Assembly: GCF_004358205.1 (NCBI RefSeq)
Contig: NZ_SMYO01000003.1
Span: 434,001 to 498,000 of the forward strand
DNA length: 64,000 bases
Source of the DNA: Bacillus salipaludis
GTDB lineage: Bacteria > Bacillota > Bacilli > Bacillales_B > DSM-18226
Direction: 5' to 3'
Shown here: positions 32,464-41,354 of the stretch, piece after piece
Layout of the letters: each line of letters opens with the position of its first letter
Numbering within the stretch: the stretch's first letter is position 1
Made by a program: the position numbers and the translations under genes
Notes under the pieces: generated by a model
The model's database searches: none
What the model saw: the letters and a program-made list of their open reading frames with translations, nothing else
What the model was told of the DNA's origin: nothing

Positions 32464-33506
32464 ATGATAAAACGGGTAACGAAGATTCTATTTTTCTTTT
32501 TGATTTTTCCGGTTATGATGTGTTTTTCATTTGACAGAGTTTATGCAGCGACAGACCCTAATCAACCAAATGTAGTGACTGAAGGAACGATCACTATTAT
32601 CAATACAGACGCAGGTACAAAGAAGCCGATTAAAAATACCCAATACCAACTGTTCGATGTTAATACGAAAAAAGTAGTTCAAGTCTTATCAACTAATAAT
32701 CAAGAAAAGCTATATCAAAACCTCTGCCAATTGGTTCTAAATATAAACTGAAACAATTAAAGGCCCTACTGCCCTTTAAAGTTAGCAGTAAAGAGTTTTT
32801 GATTGAAGTGAAAACAGCCAATAGTGACATCCGGCAGACCAATCGGGTATTTTCTTATATAAAAGAATATAAGTATTTATCAAATGGGCGATTTGATGTC
32901 AAAAAGGTATATATTCCTGTAAAATCTCTTAGGCAAAAACCCCAATTACCGAATGGCTGTGAAATCACCTCCCTTACAGCTGTATTAAATTATTACCATT
33001 ACAATGTCTCGAAAACAAAAATGTCAGATCAATACTTGCCCAAAAAGCCTTTTTATTTCAAAAAGGGTAAACGTTATGGTCCTGATCCCTACAAATATTT
33101 TTCCGGGAACCCAAGATCCCGACATGGTTTTTTTTCTTATGCGCCGCCTATTGTAAAAGCTTCGAACAATTATATAAAGAAGGTAAAGGGAAAATACATA
33201 GCAAAGGATTTAAGCGGCCGAAAAATAGATGTAATGCTTGATCAATTGGATAAAGGCGTCCCTATAGTCATTTGGGTCACCTTAGATTTAAGTAAACCTA
33301 AAATTAAATACGGCTGGTATCTGAGCGGAACCAAAAAATATTTCCATGCCCCCGTGAACCTGCATGCCGTTGTCCTTAATGGATACGACGATAAATATGT
33401 ATATGTCATGAACCCCCTAAAAGGACATGTCAAATACGACAGCAAAAAGTTTTTCTCCAGCTACAAAGCATTAGGGAGCCATGCAATGATGGTAGCCCCA
33501 AAATGA
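32464..33506 (+). pseudogene. Secreted Cna_B-like / C39-like peptidase gene with a frameshift
   Basis: A signal peptide (LFFFLIFPVMMCFSF...VYA), then a prealbumin-like Cna_B domain (GTITIINTDAGTKKPIKNTQ, QYQLFDVNTKKVV), then a shift. The downstream frame resumes with AISKPLPIGSKYKLKQLK and runs into a Peptidase_C39-like domain: LPNGCEITSLTAVLNYY has the catalytic Cys, and NLHAVVLNGYDDKYVYVMNP the His and Asp. Loss of one base in the GAAAA tract at 32704-32708 explains the break. Intact length would be about 347 aa. Such proteins are secreted and probably cell-wall associated. Confidence 0.75.
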
Positions 33507-33508
33507 TC

Positions 33509-33557
33509 ATTCGACAAAATTCAGGTGGTGCCAGGCACCACCCGAATTTTGTCGAAT
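33509..33557. repeat. 49-bp palindrome (GGTGCCTGGCACC family), bidirectional terminator
   Basis: Arms of 24 bp with one mismatch around a central A. Outer ATTCGACAAAATTC, inner core GGTGCCAGGCACC. It lies between the convergent C39-like pseudogene and the aldehyde dehydrogenase gene. Confidence 0.85.
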
Positions 33558-33566
33558 GCTATCAAT

Positions 33567-35048
33567 CTATTCCAAGTTGACCCAAACGCTTTTGATTTCT
33601 GTGTAGCTTTCTAGTGCGTAGGCGCTTAGGTCCCGGCCGAATCCAGATTGTTTGTATCCTCCAAATGGGGAGGCGGGGTCGATGGCATCGTAGCAGTTGA
33701 TCCAGACGCTGCCTGATTTTAGTTGGCCAGCGATTTTGTGGGCCGTTTTAACGTTTTCTGTCCAGACCCCTGCACCTAATCCATATGGTGAATTATTCGC
33801 ACGTTCAATGACTTCTTCAACCGTATCGTAAGCCATGACGACGACCACTGGACCAAAGATTTCTTCTTTGGCAATCATCATGTTTTCTTCGACATTTACA
33901 AAGATGGTTGGCTCAATAAAGTACCCTATATCAGATTTTCCGCCACCTGACACCACTTTTGCCCCTTCTTGAATACCTGTATTAATATATTCAAAAACTC
34001 GTTCCTGCTGCCTTTTTGATACTAATGGCCCCATGGATGTTTCTTCCTCCAACCCGTTCCCGAGCTTAACCTTTTTCGCCAATTCAATCATACCTGCTAC
34101 CACTTCATCAAATTGATCCCGATGAACATATACGCGTGATCCGGCACTGCAAACTTCGCCTTGATTAAACATAATTCCGTTAAACACACCTGTTATTGCT
34201 TTGGAAAGGTCGGCATCTGGGAGGATAATATTTGGGGACTTTCCGCCAAGTTCAAGTGTCAACCGCTTCATCGTATCAGCTGCTTTTTTCATGATTTGCT
34301 TTCCAATCGCCGTTGAACCTGTAAACGAAATTTTATTCACATCCGGATGCTCGACAATCGCGTTCCCGGCAATTGCACCAAATCCAGGGACAATATTGAT
34401 GACACCGGGTGGGAAACCAGCTTTTTCAACAAGCTCTGCAAAATAAAGGGCTGATAGTGGCGTCTGTTCAGCTGGCTTTAATACGATCGTACAGCCGGCA
34501 GCTAAAGCAGGAGCCACTTTCCAAGAGACCATATTGATGGGATAGTTCCAAGGAATAATCTGTCCTACCACTCCAACCGGTTCATGGCGAGTATAATTTA
34601 AAAAAGGACCGGAAACAGGGATGGTTTGTCCCATTACCTTTGTCGCCCAACCCGCAAAATATCGAAACTGCTCAATCGTACCAGGGAGGTCGACTGCCCG
34701 CGTTTCATGAATTGGTTTTCCATTGTCTATCGTATCTAATTGAGCAAATTCTTCTTGGTGTTCCTCTATCAAATCCGCCAATTTATAGATGATTCTCGCC
34801 CGTTCTGCGGCTGACATTTTCGACCAGGGTCCCTGTTCAAAAGCGGTCTTGGCCGCTTTGACTGCAAGATTAATATCTTCTCTACCCGCTTCGTAGACAG
34901 TTGCTAAAACCTCTCCCGTGGCAGGATTATAGGTTTCAAATGTTTTAGAAGAAAAAGATTCTACAAATTCACCATTTATATATAGTCTTTTTATCCCCTT
35001 TAAAAACTCAGTGACTTTACTGCTTATTTTTAATAGTTGATTTGGCAC
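33567..35048 (-). CDS. Aldehyde dehydrogenase (DhaS/betaine-aldehyde-type)
   Basis: 493 aa. Complete ALDH: IPWNYPINMVSWK, FTGSTAIGK, catalytic Glu in LELGGKSPN and Cys in NQGEVCSAGSR, and EEIFGPV. Resembles the Bacillus DhaS / general aldehyde dehydrogenases. GTG start with AGGAGG 8 bases away. It follows the class-III aminotransferase on the same strand; together they fit oxidation of an amine through its aldehyde to an acid. The last 200 bp are unusually C-rich on the coding strand. Confidence 0.85.
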   Translation of the reverse strand: MPNQLLKISSKVTEFLKGIKRLYINGEFVESFSSKTFETYNPATGEVLATVYEAGREDINLAVKAAKTAFEQGPWSKMSAAERARIIYKLADLIEEHQEEFAQLDTIDNGKPIHETRAVDLPGTIEQFRYFAGWATKVMGQTIPVSGPFLNYTRHEPVGVVGQIIPWNYPINMVSWKVAPALAAGCTIVLKPAEQTPLSALYFAELVEKAGFPPGVINIVPGFGAIAGNAIVEHPDVNKISFTGSTAIGKQIMKKAADTMKRLTLELGGKSPNIILPDADLSKAITGVFNGIMFNQGEVCSAGSRVYVHRDQFDEVVAGMIELAKKVKLGNGLEEETSMGPLVSKRQQERVFEYINTGIQEGAKVVSGGGKSDIGYFIEPTIFVNVEENMMIAKEEIFGPVVVVMAYDTVEEVIERANNSPYGLGAGVWTENVKTAHKIAGQLKSGSVWINCYDAIDPASPFGGYKQSGFGRDLSAYALESYTEIKSVWVNLE

Positions 35049-35077
35049 GTAAATTCCTCCTAATCTATGTAAATAAA

Positions 35078-35117
35078 CAGGTCAGGAAGCCCGCTTCCGT
35101 GGCTTTCAGCTGACCTG
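35078..35117 (-). terminator. Stem-loop between aminotransferase and aldehyde dehydrogenase genes
   Basis: CAGGTCAG and GGAAGCC arms pair with GGCTTTC and CTGACCTG in one long interrupted stem. The T-run on the minus strand is poor (TGTTTATTT), so it may be a partial terminator or an mRNA-stability element. Confidence 0.5.
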
Positions 35118-35132
35118 TAATTGTTCTTAAAA

Positions 35133-36509
35133 TTAAAGTGTTCTTTCAAAAGCAGTTAGGGCATCGTCTACAATACTGATTATCTCTTCTACTTCTTCCT
35201 TATTAATAATGAGCGGAGGTGCAATCGCAACAATATTTTTTCCTTCCTCAAAATCAGCAGCCCGCAGAATTAATTTATTGTTAAAACAATGTTCAACCAC
35301 AAAAGCTGCAGCGCGGATTGATTGTTCAAAAGGTGTATCAGTGTCACGGTCAGCCTGTAGGTCAAAACCAGCAAGAAGGCCAACTGCTCTTGGTTTCGTG
35401 AAATGCTGATGCTTATCTGCCAGATAAGCAAATCCCTTTTTCAGTACAGTCTCCATATTGTTTACATTTTCAAGAAGGTTGTCGCGTTCAAAAATTTCGA
35501 TATTTTTCAAAGCTACAGCACAGGCAGTCGGATGTCCGCTATATGTAAATCCGTGCCCTAAAATTTGATCATATTCCACAATGGTGTCCCGAATTTCTTG
35601 ATTCACCAAAACTCCGCCTAATTGGGCATAGCCGCTTGTAATCCCTTTTGCGACACTCATAATATCCGGAACAACATTCCAGTTATCCATACCGAACCAC
35701 TTACCGGTACGGCCAAAGCCACAAATAACTTCATCAGCGATTAATAAAATATCATTCGCTTGGCATAAGTCTTTTACCGCTTTTAAATAACCATCCGGTG
35801 AAACATGAACTCCGCCTGCCCCTTGAATTGGTTCAAGAATGACGGCTGCAATGTTTTCAGAACCAAGTTTTTCGATGGTGTCACGAATACAGCCTACATA
35901 ATTCGGATCGGTCTTATCACCCAATTCACAATTGGTTACATGGCCCCTCGCATTGATAATGTCAATATCCCTTGAACCGGCAAAATTGTGGAAGGCATCT
36001 ATTCCGGTTGCAGTACCTGCTGAAACCGTTGCACCATGGTAGCTGCGGGTGATTGAGATAATTTTCTTCTTGCTAGGACGTCCTTTTAAATTCCAATAGA
36101 ATCTCGCCAGCTTAAAGGCTGTATCGTTTGATTCGGAGCCTCCGGAAGTAAAGAAAACGGCTGATAGATCCCCAGGAGCGAGGGAAACTACTTTTTCTGC
36201 TAAGCGAACCGCATTTTGGTTTGTATAACCATAAAAAGACGAGCTGTATGCAATGGAGCTCATTTGATCATAGGCAGCTTGTGCAAGCTCCTGATTTCCA
36301 TGTCCTAAATTGACATTCCAAAGCATCGAAACACCATCGATAAAGGTGTCTCCCTTTATATCGGTGACACGGATCCCTTTTCCTTCCTGGAAAATGATTT
36401 TCGGACCATTTTTTTGGAACAAGCTTGGCACCGTTGTTGGGTGTAAATAATGCTTCTTATCGGCTTCAATTAACTTTTCAATTTGAGAAACTGTTTGTGG
36501 ACTTACCAT
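35133..36509 (-). CDS. Class-III PLP aminotransferase (omega-amino acid/amine:pyruvate type)
   Basis: 458 aa. PLP-site features: FFTSGGSESNDTAFKLAR, SYHGAT, cofactor Asp in LIADEVICGFGRTG, and the Schiff-base Lys in SVAKGITSGYAQLGG. The form is that of beta-alanine/taurine/putrescine:pyruvate transaminases rather than ornithine ones. AGGAGG precedes ATG. The palindrome GGAA-TAC-TTCC at 36638-36648, also seen near the HpaC and NCS1 genes, lies upstream. Could handle an amino-acid fragment released by the neighbouring pathway. Confidence 0.85.
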   Translation of the reverse strand: MVSPQTVSQIEKLIEADKKHYLHPTTVPSLFQKNGPKIIFQEGKGIRVTDIKGDTFIDGVSMLWNVNLGHGNQELAQAAYDQMSSIAYSSSFYGYTNQNAVRLAEKVVSLAPGDLSAVFFTSGGSESNDTAFKLARFYWNLKGRPSKKKIISITRSYHGATVSAGTATGIDAFHNFAGSRDIDIINARGHVTNCELGDKTDPNYVGCIRDTIEKLGSENIAAVILEPIQGAGGVHVSPDGYLKAVKDLCQANDILLIADEVICGFGRTGKWFGMDNWNVVPDIMSVAKGITSGYAQLGGVLVNQEIRDTIVEYDQILGHGFTYSGHPTACAVALKNIEIFERDNLLENVNNMETVLKKGFAYLADKHQHFTKPRAVGLLAGFDLQADRDTDTPFEQSIRAAAFVVEHCFNNKLILRAADFEEGKNIVAIAPPLIINKEEVEEIISIVDDALTAFERTL

Positions 36510-36716
36510 GGGTATTTACCTCCTAAAATTAATTGATTCATCTATTGGGGTTTTACATTAGCTGCTTTTTTAGCTATCAAATTCTTAAAAACTATTACCA
36601 AATTGAATATAGTGCAAACAACTTACGGACATATTAAGGAATACTTCCATATTAAAAAATACAAAATATTTAGATAATTGTCAATAAAATTATTCTAACG
36701 AATGTCCACCCCATAC

Positions 36717-36757
36717 GGACAAAAATGGCAATTTGTCCACGAATGGTGCCTGTCACC
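36717..36757. repeat. Degenerate copy of the palindromic repeat, end of the NhaC gene
   Basis: A GGACAAA / TTTGTCC hairpin (36717-36738) followed by the core GGTGCCTGTCACC (36745-36757). The long flanking arms of the intact copies have decayed. It lies 5 bp past the NhaC stop codon. Confidence 0.6.
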
Positions 36758-36761
36758 AAAG

Positions 36762-38201
36762 CTAGGTGGTAACGGTTGAGTTTTCTGTTTGATCGATGGT
36801 GATTTTTTGTTCTTCGGCTGGCAGGCGGTTGATTCTTATGTTGAGGTAGCCGTAGGTGATGGCGACTAGGGTGCTGATGTAGCAGAAAAAGGCATATGGT
36901 GCATAGTCTAAGGCTGAAACTTTCAGGACAGAGAACATAAAGATCCCGCATGTTGTCCAAGGAAGAAGACAGGCGGTTACAGTCCCGCAATCCTCTAAAG
37001 TCCGTCCGAGCAATTTTGGGTGGAAACCTCGTTTCTTATATTCATTTAAATACATCCGCCCCGGGATCACGACAGACATAAACTGGTCGCAGCCGACAAT
37101 ATTGGATGTAATGCACGTCGCAGCTGTTGCCCCAATTAGGCTTCCTGTCCTTTTAATTTTTCTAAGCATTCCGCCTAGAATGGCTTCTAGAACCCTTGCT
37201 TTTTCAAGCGTTGCTCCAAAAGATAAAGCAATAAGAATTAAGGAAACCGTATACATCATACTTTGAATCCCGCCTTGATTCAGCAGTTCGTCCGTAACAT
37301 TATTTCCCGTTTCAGTGGAAAAGCCGTTATTCATGATGGAAAGCATATTACCTAAGGAAATATGTTGAACGAATATAGCAATGATGGCTCCGATCAAGAC
37401 ACCCACGGATAATCCTGGAATAGCAGGAATCTTTAAGGCAAAAATTAAAAAGATAAAAATTAGAGGCGCCAATAACCATGGCGAAATGGTAAAATGTTCT
37501 GATAGGATGTTTTGAACATTTGCTGCCATGGACAAATCTGCATGCTCTCCATGAAATTTAAGCCCCAACAATGTATATAACAAAAGTGAAATGATCAGTG
37601 TAGGAACTGTGGTGTTCATAAGGTTACGAATATGTTCAAAGAGATCTACTCCTACTACCGCTGAAGTAAAATTGGTTACGTCTGATAAAGGACTCATTTT
37701 ATCTCCAAAATACACTCCGGAAACAACCGCTCCTGCTACCATTGGTAACGGAATACCTAATCCTTGGCCAATCCCCATTAAGGCAACGCCAATCGTCCCG
37801 GCGGCGAACCAAGCATTCCCAGCCATACTTACTAACACAGAGATTATACAGGCTGTAACTAAGAAGTAGGTGGGCGATAGAATGCCAATTCCGTAATAAA
37901 TCATTGAAGGAACAATTCCAGCAGCCATCCAAGCGCCAATAAATGCTCCAATGATCACTAAGATAAGCAAGGCTTTAATGGATACAGCAATTGTTTTTGA
38001 AATATCCTCTTCAATGGATTTCCAAGAATGTCCCAACTTCAAGGCAACCATTACCGCGACCACAGTACTCAACAAAAGAGGTACATGCGGATCAGCACCG
38101 TACACACCAATTCCCAGTGCAAGGGAGGCTCCCATAAAAACAATCGGGATGAGCGCCATCCATACGGAAGGTAATTCATTTACGGCTTTTTCATGTTTCA
38201 T
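36762..38201 (-). CDS. NhaC-family Na+/H+ antiporter-like transporter
   Basis: 479 aa from ATG at 38201 (AAGGAG 8 bases away); an upstream in-frame start is not supported. About 11-12 membrane segments, with NhaC-family features GVALMGIGQGLGIPLPMVAGA, VYFGDKMSPLSDVTN and TSNIVGCDQFMSVVIPGRMY. Family members exchange Na+ with H+ or organic acids (for example malate/lactate). Last gene of the M20/DUF1028/RidA set, so it may move a substrate or product rather than only sodium. The C-terminal 100 bp are C-rich and G-poor. Confidence 0.82.
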   Translation of the reverse strand: MKHEKAVNELPSVWMALIPIVFMGASLALGIGVYGADPHVPLLLSTVVAVMVALKLGHSWKSIEEDISKTIAVSIKALLILVIIGAFIGAWMAAGIVPSMIYYGIGILSPTYFLVTACIISVLVSMAGNAWFAAGTIGVALMGIGQGLGIPLPMVAGAVVSGVYFGDKMSPLSDVTNFTSAVVGVDLFEHIRNLMNTTVPTLIISLLLYTLLGLKFHGEHADLSMAANVQNILSEHFTISPWLLAPLIFIFLIFALKIPAIPGLSVGVLIGAIIAIFVQHISLGNMLSIMNNGFSTETGNNVTDELLNQGGIQSMMYTVSLILIALSFGATLEKARVLEAILGGMLRKIKRTGSLIGATAATCITSNIVGCDQFMSVVIPGRMYLNEYKKRGFHPKLLGRTLEDCGTVTACLLPWTTCGIFMFSVLKVSALDYAPYAFFCYISTLVAITYGYLNIRINRLPAEEQKITIDQTENSTVTT

Positions 38202-38265
38202 TCCATCACTCTCCTTAACGAATGGTAAAGTCATCCTATAGACCTTAAATTAACAACTATGCCAA

Positions 38266-39507
38266 CTAAATAAGTTCTCGGTCCAAATTTAAAATTCCTT
38301 TCAACATAAGATTTCCAGCCCTCTCGATATCCTTGGGAACACTATACTCCGCTGGACAATGACTTTTCCCACCGATACTTTTGACAAAAATCATCGCCGA
38401 TTTTGTAACCGTTGCCATTTGTGCGGCATCATGAACAGCCATACTTGCCAATGTCAAAATGGGCTCACTCATTTCTTGTGCAGTTTTTTGAAGGATTCGA
38501 ACCACCTCTGAATCCAAAGTAATCGGAGCTTGCTTTAAAAAAATATCTTCCTGGAGTTGAACCTGCCTTCTCTTGGCAATTCCCTTCCATCCTTCTTGGA
38601 TCTTGCGGACCATTTCATCAATCTTTTCTGTTGATTCTCCTCTAATTTCAAAGGTAAAAACAACTTGACCGGGGACAATATTCGTTGCATTAGGAAATAC
38701 TTGCATTCTACCGACAGTACCAACTATATCTGTTTCATCTTTATTACAAAGAAATTCTACTTCAAGAACCATTTCTGCTGCCGCCGCCAGAGCATCCCTT
38801 CGGTGTTGCATCATCGTTGTACCCGAATGATTTGTCTCTCCGGTAACAGTAACCTTACTGCGATACATCCCTACAACCTTATCAATCACCGCAGCTGAAA
38901 TATTTTGGTGTTCAAGCCGCTGCCCCTGCTCAATATGAAGTTCAATAAAGGCCTTTTTTTCCTTTGCCAATTCCTTCATTTGCGGAAACCTTTCCAGATC
39001 TCCTCCAACCTTAACCAGCTCATATTTAAGGTGATTTCCCTTTGAATCTATAACATGCTCCAATTCCACAGCCGATAATTTACCTGCAAATGCACGGCTT
39101 CCAAATGTTGATAAGTGAAAATCATTGGATTCTTCGGCAGTAAAAGATACAATCTCAAGATCATGGTCCAAACGGATCCCATCTTCAATCAAGGTTCGTA
39201 CAATTTCTTTTGCAACAAGCGTTCCCAGTGGACCATCATATTTTCCGCCATTTGGCACTGAATCTAAGTGTGATCCGATGACAATACTTCCTTTTTTACT
39301 CCCGTTCCCTTCCCATTTCCCCCAAATATTTGCTGCACCATCAATTGTTACGGTTAAGCCCAAATCAAGAAGTTCTTGAATGAATCGATTCCGAACTTCT
39401 TGATCTTCCTTTGAAAAACTTGGCCTTGTTATACCACCATATTGATTTGCACCAAACTTTCCATAGGTTTCGATATCAGCAAGTAATCTTTCGAGATGAA
39501 TTTGCAT
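38266..39507 (-). CDS. M20-family amidohydrolase (N-carbamoyl-L-amino acid hydrolase / allantoate amidohydrolase type)
   Basis: 413 aa. Zinc-site pattern of the HyuC/AllC group: IGSHLDSVPNGGKYDG near residue 77, SFTAEESNDF near 125, HIEQGQRLEH near 195, and the late MAVHDAAQMA. The dimerisation lid contains HSGTTMMQHRRDA. These enzymes split ureides or carbamoyl-amino acids to ammonia, CO2 and an amino acid. Within the HpaB cluster it could release nitrogen after ring opening; a hydantoin-derived carbamoyl compound is another possibility. Confidence 0.87.
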   Translation of the reverse strand: MQIHLERLLADIETYGKFGANQYGGITRPSFSKEDQEVRNRFIQELLDLGLTVTIDGAANIWGKWEGNGSKKGSIVIGSHLDSVPNGGKYDGPLGTLVAKEIVRTLIEDGIRLDHDLEIVSFTAEESNDFHLSTFGSRAFAGKLSAVELEHVIDSKGNHLKYELVKVGGDLERFPQMKELAKEKKAFIELHIEQGQRLEHQNISAAVIDKVVGMYRSKVTVTGETNHSGTTMMQHRRDALAAAAEMVLEVEFLCNKDETDIVGTVGRMQVFPNATNIVPGQVVFTFEIRGESTEKIDEMVRKIQEGWKGIAKRRQVQLQEDIFLKQAPITLDSEVVRILQKTAQEMSEPILTLASMAVHDAAQMATVTKSAMIFVKSIGGKSHCPAEYSVPKDIERAGNLMLKGILNLDRELI

Positions 39508-39548
39508 GGATTTGTCACTTCCTTACTCTTATACAAAATAGATAAAAA

Positions 39549-40226
39549 TTACTCATCCCCCTTTACCCCATAGGACGGGGCATCGTCAGGCCGAATCGCT
39601 CTTACCTTATAGCTTTCAGCCTGCGGACCGTAAATCTCCCAAAGCTTCTTTAAATCACCAAAAGGATCTTCACTATAATCAACCCGGAGGTCAATATAGG
39701 CAAACGGAGTATCAGGATGGTAGATTAATAATGCGATTGAATGTTCTTGATCTAATTCTCCACCCATTTCAAAACCAACTTCAATCGTTGAGATCAATCT
39801 CTCTTCCAAAGACTTCCCACCATGTTGATTAAAATATCGGCCCATTGCTTCCGGAATAGTTGGATCACTTAATAGATTTCCAATACAAGCAACATTATCT
39901 GTATAATAATCCCCATGGACGCCAAGTGCTTTTTCCCCGGTAAATACAGCTGCTTGACCTTGCGCATCTACTACGGCTAATTGCCGGTACTCAGGAAAAT
40001 CAGACGCTGCTATCATCGTCCTAATGGCAGACTCAGCATTATATCCATTTTCTATTGTTGAAAATCCGACATCTGCTAATCTAGGATCGGTTACATTTTG
40101 GGTGAGAACAATACCTATATTTGATTTTATCCAAGGACATCGTGCACCGACTGCTGGGCTGCTGGATGTCACAATCGCACCAAGGGCACCGGTTTTTGAA
40201 CAGCGGCCTGCTACAGAAAACGTCAA
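39549..40226 (-). CDS. DUF1028 family protein
   Basis: 225 aa, with the characteristic start TFSVAGRCSKTGALGAIVTSSSPAVGARCPW and the LTQNVTDPRLADVG segment. The fold is Ntn-hydrolase-like, but no reaction is firmly established for the family. DUF1028 genes are often near RidA and amidohydrolase genes, as here. TTG start with GAGGAGGAAGAGG upstream. A role as an amidase or deaminase in the pathway is inference. Confidence 0.8.
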   Translation of the reverse strand: MTFSVAGRCSKTGALGAIVTSSSPAVGARCPWIKSNIGIVLTQNVTDPRLADVGFSTIENGYNAESAIRTMIAASDFPEYRQLAVVDAQGQAAVFTGEKALGVHGDYYTDNVACIGNLLSDPTIPEAMGRYFNQHGGKSLEERLISTIEVGFEMGGELDQEHSIALLIYHPDTPFAYIDLRVDYSEDPFGDLKKLWEIYGPQAESYKVRAIRPDDAPSYGVKGDE

Positions 40227-40310
40227 ACCTCTTCCTCCTCTTTAAAAATGGACAGCAGAGCTAAACCCTTGCCTAATTACTGCTGCACCATGATTTTTTA
40301 TCAATAATCT

Positions 40311-40742
40311 TTATCCCTCATCACTGATAACTGCTTCGACATCAATCTCTACCAGCATTTCCGGAAGCGCAAGTCCGTTCACAACAAGACCTGTGCTGAC
40401 AGGGTAAACCCCTTTAAAATGCTTGGCAATTACACTATAAGCATCCTTGCGATAGGAACGATCCGTTAAATAAGTAGTAATTTTACAAATATCTGTCATT
40501 TCCCCCCCTGCTTCTTCTAAAAGCTTTTTAATGCAGCGGCATGCATTTTCTGTTTGTTCAATTACATTATCAATGCCATGGAAATTCCCTTCTAAGTCAA
40601 AACCAGTCTGGCCTCTCATATAAATATGATTGCCGGCACGCACTACCATACAAAATTCATTAGCTACGTGATGGGACTCTTCTCCAAAACTAGTTGGATA
40701 AAAATTATTCGTTTCAAATTTTCGAAATCTTTCATGTGTCAT
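40311..40742 (-). CDS. RidA/RutC-family (YjgF) enamine deaminase
   Basis: 143 aa, full-length YjgF/YER057c/UK114 fold: VRAGNHIYMRGQTGFDLEG, ENACRCIKKLLEEAGGEMTDI, and EMLVEIDVEAVI at the end. RidA proteins hydrolyse reactive enamines/imines; RutC does this for aminoacrylate in pyrimidine breakdown. The usual catalytic Arg near residue 105 is not evident in the segment TGLVVNGLALPEMLVE, so chemistry may differ. Operon with the HpaB monooxygenase. Confidence 0.87.
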   Translation of the reverse strand: MTHERFRKFETNNFYPTSFGEESHHVANEFCMVVRAGNHIYMRGQTGFDLEGNFHGIDNVIEQTENACRCIKKLLEEAGGEMTDICKITTYLTDRSYRKDAYSVIAKHFKGVYPVSTGLVVNGLALPEMLVEIDVEAVISDEG

Positions 40743-40787
40743 TTTCCAATTCTCCTTTTTATTTAATCTAAATATAGTGATTCTCCA

Positions 40788-41330
40788 TTAATACGACGCG
40801 GCATGGTTCCAGCCTAGAAGTTGTTCAGCCTGCACCCGCTTATTTTCTTTTATAAGACTGCGTATTCTGCTCGAGGAAATAACTTCTCCCGATGGACAGC
40901 GCAGTGACTCTGTGATCTTTACGGAAAAATATTTCTGTAAAGTAGAAATATTTCCTTCACGATTTTTTCCAAAATGAAAATCAGGTCCTTCCCAAATTTC
41001 CACTGGGTTAAGTTCGCCAATTTCCTCAATAAACGAACTTACTTCCTTTGTCATGTAGTGTTCATTGAAGGGAGCAATGATACAAATGTCTACTCCAAGA
41101 GATTGAAGCTTCAACAATTTTTCAGACAGAGAGGAGAGCAGCAGCGCATTTTTAAAATAAACCCTTGGCGGCGGGTCAAATGTGTACACAACTAGTGGAA
41201 CCCCTAACTCAATTGCCCTCCCCTTTGCGGTTTTAATTAATGCTTGATGTCCTTTATGCACTCCATCGAGCGCCCCAATGGTGAGTACCGATGCAGAAAG
41301 CTGTAAAGCTCCGTCAAAAAATGTTTGCAA
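40788..41330 (-). CDS. Stand-alone FAD synthetase (RibF N-terminal domain only)
   Basis: 180 aa. It has the adenylyltransferase half of RibF: TIGALDGVHKGHQALI near residue 17 (HxGH-like GVHKGH), VYTFDPPPRVYF, EGPDFHFGKNREGN and the ISSSRIRSLIKE motif. The riboflavin-kinase domain of normal RibF (about 310 aa total) is absent. It stands 24 bp behind the FAD-using monooxygenase gene, suggesting local FAD supply. TTG start. Confidence 0.85.
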   Translation of the reverse strand: MQTFFDGALQLSASVLTIGALDGVHKGHQALIKTAKGRAIELGVPLVVYTFDPPPRVYFKNALLLSSLSEKLLKLQSLGVDICIIAPFNEHYMTKEVSSFIEEIGELNPVEIWEGPDFHFGKNREGNISTLQKYFSVKITESLRCPSGEVISSSRIRSLIKENKRVQAEQLLGWNHAASY

Positions 41331-41354
41331 TTGTACCGCTCCCTTCCATTATTC

